From NCBI GenBank assembly GCA_036821485.1, contig DAISJM010000007.1, positions 36,977 to 100,976 of the forward strand: a DNA stretch of 64,000 bases, given 5' to 3'. The notes under the pieces were generated by a model. It was not told where the DNA came from. It saw only the letters and a program-made list of their open reading frames with translations, and did not search any database. This DNA is from DAISJM01 sp036821485. Its GTDB lineage: Bacteria > Verrucomicrobiota > Kiritimatiellia > CAIQIC01 > JAGNIJ01. The translations under genes and the position numbers were made by a program. Within the stretch, counting starts at the first letter, position 1. Every line of letters begins with the position of its first letter. Of the stretch, positions 59,109-64,000 are shown in pieces.

Positions 59109-60953
59109 ATGTGCGGCATTGTCGGCTATGTGGGTCCGCGTGACGCGTTGCCCGTCCTTATGGATGGGCTCCGCCGCCTCGAGTATCGCGGGTATGATTC
59201 CGCGGGTGTGGCATTGGCTGACGGGCCCGTGCTTTCCGTGCGCAAGTGCGTCGGCCGCCTCGCCGAGTTGGATCACAAGCTGGCCGACAAGCCCGCTCGC
59301 GGGACCCCCGGCATCGGCCACACGCGCTGGGCCACCCACGGCGAGCCGTCCGAAGTTAATTCTCATCCGCATCTCGATTCCGCCGGCCGTATTGCCGTCG
59401 TGCACAACGGCATCATCGAGAACTACGATGCGCTTCGCCGCAAACTTCAGTCCAAGGGCCACCGGTTCCTTTCCGAAACCGACACCGAGGTTATCCCCCA
59501 CGTCATCGAGGACGAACTCAAGGCCGGCGCGCCCTCGTTTGTTGAGGCCCTTCGCCGCGCGCTGCGCCGCATGCGCGGTGCCTACGCGCTTGGCATCATC
59601 TCCGCCGATCATCCCGGCCAGCTTTTTGCCGCACGCCACGGCAGCCCGCTCGTCATCGGCGTGGGCAATGGCGAGCAGTTCATCGCCAGCGATGTGCCCG
59701 CTATCCTCAAGTACACGTCCAGGGTGATCTACCTCGACGAGGGCGAAGTGGCCGTCTTGAGCGACGCCAGCATTGAGATCACCCGGCTGGATGGCTCGCC
59801 TGTGCGACACGACGTCAAGCAGGTGACGTTCACCGCCGAAGCGGCTGACCGCGCCGGTTTCGAAACGCACATGCTCAAGGAAATCCACGAACAGCCGCGC
59901 GTGTTGCGTTCGCTGTTGAACCGGCACGCGCCGGGTGGGAACGGCGATCTGGTCATGGATGACCTGGGCTTCACGCCCGAAGCCCTGCGCCAGGTCGAGC
60001 GCATCATGATCGTGAGTTGCGGCACCGCCTACTACGCCGGGCTCTACGGCCGCCTCATCCTCGAACACCTCGCCTCCGTCCCCGTGGAAGTGGAACTCGG
60101 CAGCGAGTTCCGCTACCGCGATCCGAAGCTGACGCCGAAGACCCTTGTTATCGCGGTGTCGCAGTCCGGCGAGACGGCCGACACCCTGGCCTCCATCCGC
60201 ATGGCCAAGAGGCTCGGGTGCCGCGTCCTCTCCATCTGCAATGTCCAGGGCAGCAGTCTCGTTCGCGAAAGCGACGGTGTGTTCTTCACCAACGCCGGAC
60301 CCGAAATCGGTGTTGCCTCAACCAAGGCCTACACGGCCCAGTTGATGGCGTTTGCCCTGTTCGCCATCCATCTCGGCCGGGTCCGCAACGAACTGGCTGC
60401 TGCCGAGGCCGCCGAGTTGCTGCGTGACCTGCGCACCGTGCCGGATGCGATCCACTACGTCCTTGATCGGGATGCAGACATCAAGGCGATTGCCGATAAA
60501 CATCACGACGGCCCCAGCGCACTGTACCTCGGCCGCAAGTTCAACTACCCGACCGCGCTCGAGGGCGCGCTGAAGAACAAGGAAATTTCCTACCAGCACG
60601 CCGAGGGATATGCCGCCGGCGAAATGAAACATGGCCCGATCGCCTTGATCAACGAGTACCTCCCCGTCATCTGCATCTGCACAAAGACCGGCGACGAGGT
60701 CTACGAGAAGATGATCTCCAACATCAAGGAAGTGCAGGCCCGGCACGGGCGCATCATCGCCCTGGCGACCGATGGCGATGAAACACTCGCGAAGATCGCG
60801 GAGGACATCATGTTCGTTCCTTCCACGCGCGACGAATTCTCGCCCTTGGTCAACGTCGTCGCCCTCCAGCTTCTCGCCTACTATGCCGCCCAGGCCCGCG
60901 GCACCGATATCGACAAGCCCCGCAACCTCGCCAAAAGCGTGACCGTCGAATGA
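59109..60953 (+). CDS. glmS: Glucosamine-6-phosphate synthase (isomerizing, glutamine-hydrolysing)
   Basis: 614 residues. Makes glucosamine 6-phosphate from fructose 6-phosphate and glutamine, the entry to peptidoglycan precursors. The N-terminal glutaminase begins MCGIVGYVG with Cys2 as nucleophile and has GIGHTRWATHG. Two SIS sugar-isomerase domains follow (SCGTAYYAGLYGRL, SQSGETADTLA, VASTKAYTAQ) and the canonical C-terminus PRNLAKSVTVE. Its stop overlaps the murA start by 4 nt, an operon that makes and uses the UDP-GlcNAc branch. No glmS ribozyme can fit in the short leader. Confidence 0.98.
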   Translation: MCGIVGYVGPRDALPVLMDGLRRLEYRGYDSAGVALADGPVLSVRKCVGRLAELDHKLADKPARGTPGIGHTRWATHGEPSEVNSHPHLDSAGRIAVVHNGIIENYDALRRKLQSKGHRFLSETDTEVIPHVIEDELKAGAPSFVEALRRALRRMRGAYALGIISADHPGQLFAARHGSPLVIGVGNGEQFIASDVPAILKYTSRVIYLDEGEVAVLSDASIEITRLDGSPVRHDVKQVTFTAEAADRAGFETHMLKEIHEQPRVLRSLLNRHAPGGNGDLVMDDLGFTPEALRQVERIMIVSCGTAYYAGLYGRLILEHLASVPVEVELGSEFRYRDPKLTPKTLVIAVSQSGETADTLASIRMAKRLGCRVLSICNVQGSSLVRESDGVFFTNAGPEIGVASTKAYTAQLMAFALFAIHLGRVRNELAAAEAAELLRDLRTVPDAIHYVLDRDADIKAIADKHHDGPSALYLGRKFNYPTALEGALKNKEISYQHAEGYAAGEMKHGPIALINEYLPVICICTKTGDEVYEKMISNIKEVQARHGRIIALATDGDETLAKIAEDIMFVPSTRDEFSPLVNVVALQLLAYYAAQARGTDIDKPRNLAKSVTVE

Positions 60954-62230
60954 GTAAGTTCATTATAAAGGGACCGAGCCGCCTCGCAGGAACGTTTCAA
61001 CCTGTCGGCAATAAAAACGCAGCACTGCCGATGATTGCGGCGGCGCTTCTGACGGAGGAGCCCGTCACACTGAACAACGTGCCGCGCATTGTCGACGTGC
61101 AGGTCATGCTTGATCTCCTCGCCTCGCTTGGCGCGACCGTGGAACAGAAAGGCTCCCGCGTTACGCTCCGCGCCGCGAAACTCCGCAAGCGCCGCCTTGA
61201 CCCCGTTCTCTGTGCCAAGGTCCGTTCCTCCATCCTGTTCGCGGGTCCGCTCGCCGCACGTCACGGCCGCGCGATTCTATCCCCTCCCGGCGGCGACGGC
61301 ATCGGCCGGCGGCGGATCGATACCCACGTGTACGGCCTGCGCGCCCTCGGCATCGCTGTCGAAGGCGGTCGCGCGTGGACCTTCCGACGGAAGCAATTGC
61401 GCGGCACTGAAATCCTGATGGATGAAGCCAGCGTTACGGCCACGGAAAACGTCCTGATGGCCGCCGTGCTGGCCGAGGGTGTCACCACGATCTTCAACGC
61501 CGCGTGTGAGCCCCACGTCCAGGATCTCGGCAACTTGCTGAACAAGATGGGCGCGCGCATCGAGGGCCTTGGAACCAATCTCATCAGGATCGAGGGAGTG
61601 CCGTCGCTCCACGGTGCCACGCACGATGTCGGCCCGGATTACATCGAGCTGGGAAGTTTCCTTGCGGCCGCCGCTGCAACTCGCGGAGAACTGATTGCAG
61701 AGAATTTCGACGGCGGCCCCCGTTACATGGATGTGCTGCAGAAGTCCTTTGGCCGCCTGGGTGTCGCGTGGACCACGGCCGACGGCCGCCTCACTTTGTC
61801 GGCCCGCCAGAAGTTGCGCGTTCAACGCGACCTCGGCCAGGCCATACCCAAAATCGAGGATGGTCCGTGGCCCGCGTTTCCCTCCGACCTGATGAGCGTT
61901 GCGCTCGTGTTGGCCACGCAGGCCAAGGGTACGATGCTCTTCTTCGAGAAAATGTTCGAGAGCCGGATGTATTTCGTCGACCGCCTGATCGAAATGGGCG
62001 CCCACATCATCCAGTGCGATCCTCACCGCGTAATCGTCACCGGGGCCTCACGCCTGCACAGCATGACGGTATCCACGCCGGATATCCGCGCTGGCATGTC
62101 GATGATCGTGGCGGCGCTGTGCGCGAAGGGTGAAACGGTGATCGAAAACGCTCAGATCATCGACCGCGGCTACGAGCGGATCGACGAGAGATTGCGCGCG
62201 TTGGGCGCCGACATCGTGCGCGCCTCGTAG
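60950..62230 (+). CDS. murA: UDP-N-acetylglucosamine enolpyruvyl transferase, Asp-type active site
   Basis: 426 residues. First committed step of peptidoglycan synthesis. Lys22-Asn23 (VGNKNAALPM) and the RRRIDTHVYGL loop are conserved. In the active-site loop PPGGDGIGRR the usual Cys (Escherichia coli Cys115) is Asp116 (codon GAC at 61295-61297). The same exchange is known in Chlamydia and Mycobacterium and removes the fosfomycin attack point while keeping activity. It is translated with glmS through an ATGA overlap. Its 3' end overlaps a convergent hypothetical gene. Confidence 0.96.
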   Translation: MSKFIIKGPSRLAGTFQPVGNKNAALPMIAAALLTEEPVTLNNVPRIVDVQVMLDLLASLGATVEQKGSRVTLRAAKLRKRRLDPVLCAKVRSSILFAGPLAARHGRAILSPPGGDGIGRRRIDTHVYGLRALGIAVEGGRAWTFRRKQLRGTEILMDEASVTATENVLMAAVLAEGVTTIFNAACEPHVQDLGNLLNKMGARIEGLGTNLIRIEGVPSLHGATHDVGPDYIELGSFLAAAAATRGELIAENFDGGPRYMDVLQKSFGRLGVAWTTADGRLTLSARQKLRVQRDLGQAIPKIEDGPWPAFPSDLMSVALVLATQAKGTMLFFEKMFESRMYFVDRLIEMGAHIIQCDPHRVIVTGASRLHSMTVSTPDIRAGMSMIVAALCAKGETVIENAQIIDRGYERIDERLRALGADIVRAS

Positions 62231-62703
62231 CCGGCATACGCTGTTTCCTGCAGGAAGCTTTCCAGCACCGCCGTCGCATCGACGCATTTCTTCAGCGCGA
62301 ATTGATGCATGGCCTCCACCTCGCGAAGAATTTCCGGTGTGTCGCGCGTCTCCAGCGACAACATGCGGTTCACCCGGGCCCGGATCAGCAGCCAGGCATC
62401 CACCACGGGCATGGGAAGATAGTGGCGGTGATAGTAGAACCAGTTGGAATGGAGCCGCAGCACTTCGCGGGCCGATTGGTATTCCCTCGCCTCGATATGC
62501 TTTCGCAACAAACGAAGACCGCGGATGCCAATTTCAATATCTTCTGTCGAGTGATCGAGAGAGTACTTCGCGAGGCGATTCTCGAAGGGATGCTTTCCGC
62601 CCGACACGATAACCACCAGCGCCGAAATACCGAGGAACACGCCAAAGAGAATGTGCAACACGCCCTCGGAAGAACCCGGATCCGCCATCCCTACCCATGT
62701 CAT
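62170..62703 (-). CDS. Hypothetical membrane-anchored protein
   Basis: 177 residues from the Met at 62703. One N-terminal membrane span (VLHILFGVFLGISALVVIVS), then a helical cytoplasmic domain rich in Arg, Glu and His (HSTEDIEIGIRGLRLLRKHI, REYQSAREVLRLHSNWFYYH). I do not recognise the family. Its 3' end runs 61 nt into murA on the opposite strand, which is unusual but not rare for convergent pairs. The start is uncertain; Met at 62688 is an alternative. A distant GGGGAGGGG lies upstream. Confidence 0.55.
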   Translation of the reverse strand: MTWVGMADPGSSEGVLHILFGVFLGISALVVIVSGGKHPFENRLAKYSLDHSTEDIEIGIRGLRLLRKHIEAREYQSAREVLRLHSNWFYYHRHYLPMPVVDAWLLIRARVNRMLSLETRDTPEILREVEAMHQFALKKCVDATAVLESFLQETAYAGYEARTMSAPNARNLSSIRS

Positions 62704-62771
62704 GATCACGCCCACACCCCTCCCCAATCGTGGCGGGCATTGTAGCAGCATTCGGTTTTGACTCAATCACC

Positions 62772-62815
62772 GGTGCAAAAAAAGAACCGGGCAGGACCAC
62801 CATGGTCCTGCCCGG
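62772..62815 (-). terminator. Intrinsic terminator of the Spy-like gene
   Basis: The minus strand has a 12-bp stem (CCGGGCAGGACC and its complement, 62787-62798 with 62804-62815) followed by TTCTTTTTTTG. It lies 26 bp after the stop codon at 62841. Confidence 0.92.
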
Positions 62816-62840
62816 CCCTGCTTTGGGGACCGGAGAGTGT

Positions 62841-63461
62841 TTAGTCGTCTTCTTCGTCGTCCATGGCCGGTGGCGGGGCATCCGGCATGTCGGGGCGGGG
62901 CATTCTGTCCATGCGGTTCATGCCCTGACCTTGTCCGCGCTGTTCACGACCGCCGCGTTTTCCATCACGCTGGCCCCTCTGTTCGCCACGGCCTTCGCGC
63001 ATCCGCGAGTGCATCTGCTGCTGCAATTTGTCGAGCGTCTCGGAACCCAGTATGGCGCGCACCTTCAGCTGCTGCTTGATCTGCATCTTCTGGAGCTGCG
63101 CCTCAATGCCGCTGATCTGATCCACGGCCTTATCCACGGCCGCCTCGTCGACGGACTCGCTTTCCATCAGGTGGGACAACTCGAGACGCGCGAGATCGAG
63201 TTCCGCGTTGAGTTTGATCGACGCCTGGCGCGTCGTGTAGGCCTGATCCTTAAGCTGTGCCAATTGGTCGTCGGTCACGCCAAGTTCGCGGGCCGCAGCT
63301 TCGTTGTGCACCAGCCAACCGATCGCGGCACCCTTGCCGCCACCGGGACCGCGCGGACCCCTGTCGCCATCCGGCCCACCGCGTCCCTGTGGACCAGCCC
63401 AGACCACGGCCGAAATCGCCATGCTTGCCACCGCCACCGTCATCCATACGTACTTCTTCAT
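62841..63461 (-). CDS. Spy/CpxP-like periplasmic protein
   Basis: 206 residues; signal peptide MKKYVWMTVAVASMAISAVV ending near WAG. A Gly/Pro/Arg-rich segment follows, then a helical core with LTxxQ-like features (LGVTDDQLAQLKDQAYTTRQ, ELSHLMESESVDEAAVDKAV, ILGSETLDKLQQQM), and an acidic disordered tail (PPAMDDEEDD). Members are periplasmic chaperones or metal-stress sensors of the Spy/CpxP/CnrX type. AAGGAGACGAAA precedes the ATG. Single-gene unit with a strong terminator. Confidence 0.8.
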   Translation of the reverse strand: MKKYVWMTVAVASMAISAVVWAGPQGRGGPDGDRGPRGPGGGKGAAIGWLVHNEAAARELGVTDDQLAQLKDQAYTTRQASIKLNAELDLARLELSHLMESESVDEAAVDKAVDQISGIEAQLQKMQIKQQLKVRAILGSETLDKLQQQMHSRMREGRGEQRGQRDGKRGGREQRGQGQGMNRMDRMPRPDMPDAPPPAMDDEEDD

Positions 63462-63552
63462 TTTCGTCTCCTTCTTGCCGACCGGAGTTGGTTTGCCGAT
63501 CTGCCCGGATAACGGACAACTGGCGGGTTTATTGCAGGCCGCGGAGGAAAAA

Positions 63553-64000
63553 TCACAGCACGGGACCAAACACGCGGGTCACAAAGGACTCGATGGCGTG
63601 CCAGTACTCGGGACTGGAGGCCCAACCGGCATCGTTGTGGCCACCCCGGAGTTCCACGAACTCTTTCGGCTCGGCCGCCAGTTCATAGAGCTGCCGCCCC
63701 ATGTCGAACGGCACCAGATCGTCTTCCCGGCTGTGCGCGTAGAGCGCCGGCGCATGCACGTTTCCCACCTTGGCCGCAGAGTTGTAACGGAACTGGCAGA
63801 GCATGCTCACGGGCAACCACGGGTAAAGCCGCCGGGCCATGTCCATCGTTGAGGTGAACGAGCTTTCAACGATCAACCCCTTCACCGGTTTGTCGACCGC
63901 GAGTTGTATGGCAACGGCGCCGCCCAGCGATTGCCCGTGCACGATCACCGGCGGCGCTTCGGCGTCTTCGTACCGCGCACGCACCACCTGGTGGTGCTGC
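63553..64000 (-). CDS. Alpha/beta hydrolase, C-terminal part (runs off the window)
   Basis: The 3' end of a gene whose start lies beyond position 64000; the frame stays open to the edge. The visible ~148 residues contain the nucleophile elbow VIVHGQSLGGAVAIQLA (GQSLGG Ser), an acid-loop segment APALYAHSREDDLVPFDMGR and the late histidine LRGGHNDAGW, making up the Ser-Asp-His triad. The arrangement resembles the BEM46/YqkD-type serine aminopeptidase S33 group. The substrate is unknown and the N-terminus, including any signal peptide, cannot be judged. Confidence 0.85.
   Translation of the reverse strand, partial: QHHQVVRARYEDAEAPPVIVHGQSLGGAVAIQLAVDKPVKGLIVESSFTSTMDMARRLYPWLPVSMLCQFRYNSAAKVGNVHAPALYAHSREDDLVPFDMGRQLYELAAEPKEFVELRGGHNDAGWASSPEYWHAIESFVTRVFGPVL

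Overview
The window is a high-GC chromosomal segment from a Gram-negative bacterium. It most likely belongs to the PVC superphylum (Verrucomicrobiota/Kiritimatiellota/Lentisphaerota type). The evidence is a PEP-CTERM protein, two pseudopilin-type secreted proteins, a LolA-like protein and several lipoproteins, a PurS-PurL fusion, a PPi-type phosphofructokinase, a MurA with Asp in place of the catalytic Cys, and several families of dispersed intergenic palindromes. This is inference from gene content; no rRNA or tRNA gene is present to place it. About fifty protein genes are packed densely, with no intergenic gap much over 300 bp. I see no prophage, CRISPR array or complete insertion sequence.

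Layout. 1-4.07 kb: two tandem amt-glnK nitrogen units, each with a sigma54-type promoter and paired upstream palindromes. 4.07-14.3 kb: purine genes (purSL, purH, purM) interleaved with a ROK regulator, two related secreted proteins and a HEAT lipoprotein. 14.4-20.5 kb: a folate-pathway pabBC fusion, a 31-bp-period palindrome array, a 928-residue glycine-repeat surface protein and purB. 20.6-25.8 kb: a GT39-type glycosyltransferase, a PAP2 phosphatase, a phosphodiesterase and an SGNH hydrolase. 25.9-29.7 kb: an hsp20-lon-lolA-like stress operon. 29.8-39.8 kb: a sugar ABC transporter with a fused two-permease protein, its solute-binding protein, a GxxExxY protein, a TPR lipoprotein, a large lamin-tail-type exoprotein and a pseudopilin-like protein. 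40-47 kb: glycerate kinase, a GH16 glycanase, PPi-PFK and a beta-helix/FG-GAP-like exoprotein. 47.2-53.6 kb: an FHA protein and a LacI-family-controlled operon with three paralogous secreted carbohydrate-binding-like proteins and a glycosidase-like lipoprotein. 53.8-58.1 kb: a CNT nucleoside transporter, an IS200/RAYT-like protein flanked by REP-like elements, a membrane protein and queA. 58.3-64 kb: a pseudopilin-like protein, the glmS-murA operon for cell-wall precursors, a Spy-like protein and a truncated alpha/beta hydrolase.

The most distinctive material is between and around the genes. (1) A two-hairpin REP-like repeat has compensatory base changes between copies and clusters around a two-domain Y1/RAYT-like gene. 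(2) TTTTCCAA-N3-TTGGAAAA palindromes occur as a phased array and also inside coding sequence. (3) Duplicated sigma54/UAS promoters precede both amt genes with nearly identical spacing. (4) A LacI-type operator pair sits over the promoter of a secreted-protein operon.

The overall picture is a saccharolytic heterotroph: glycan hydrolysis, sugar uptake, glycolysis through PPi-PFK and many exported proteins. Its ammonium uptake is nitrogen-regulated through sigma54, and it is predicted to be intrinsically insensitive to fosfomycin at MurA.
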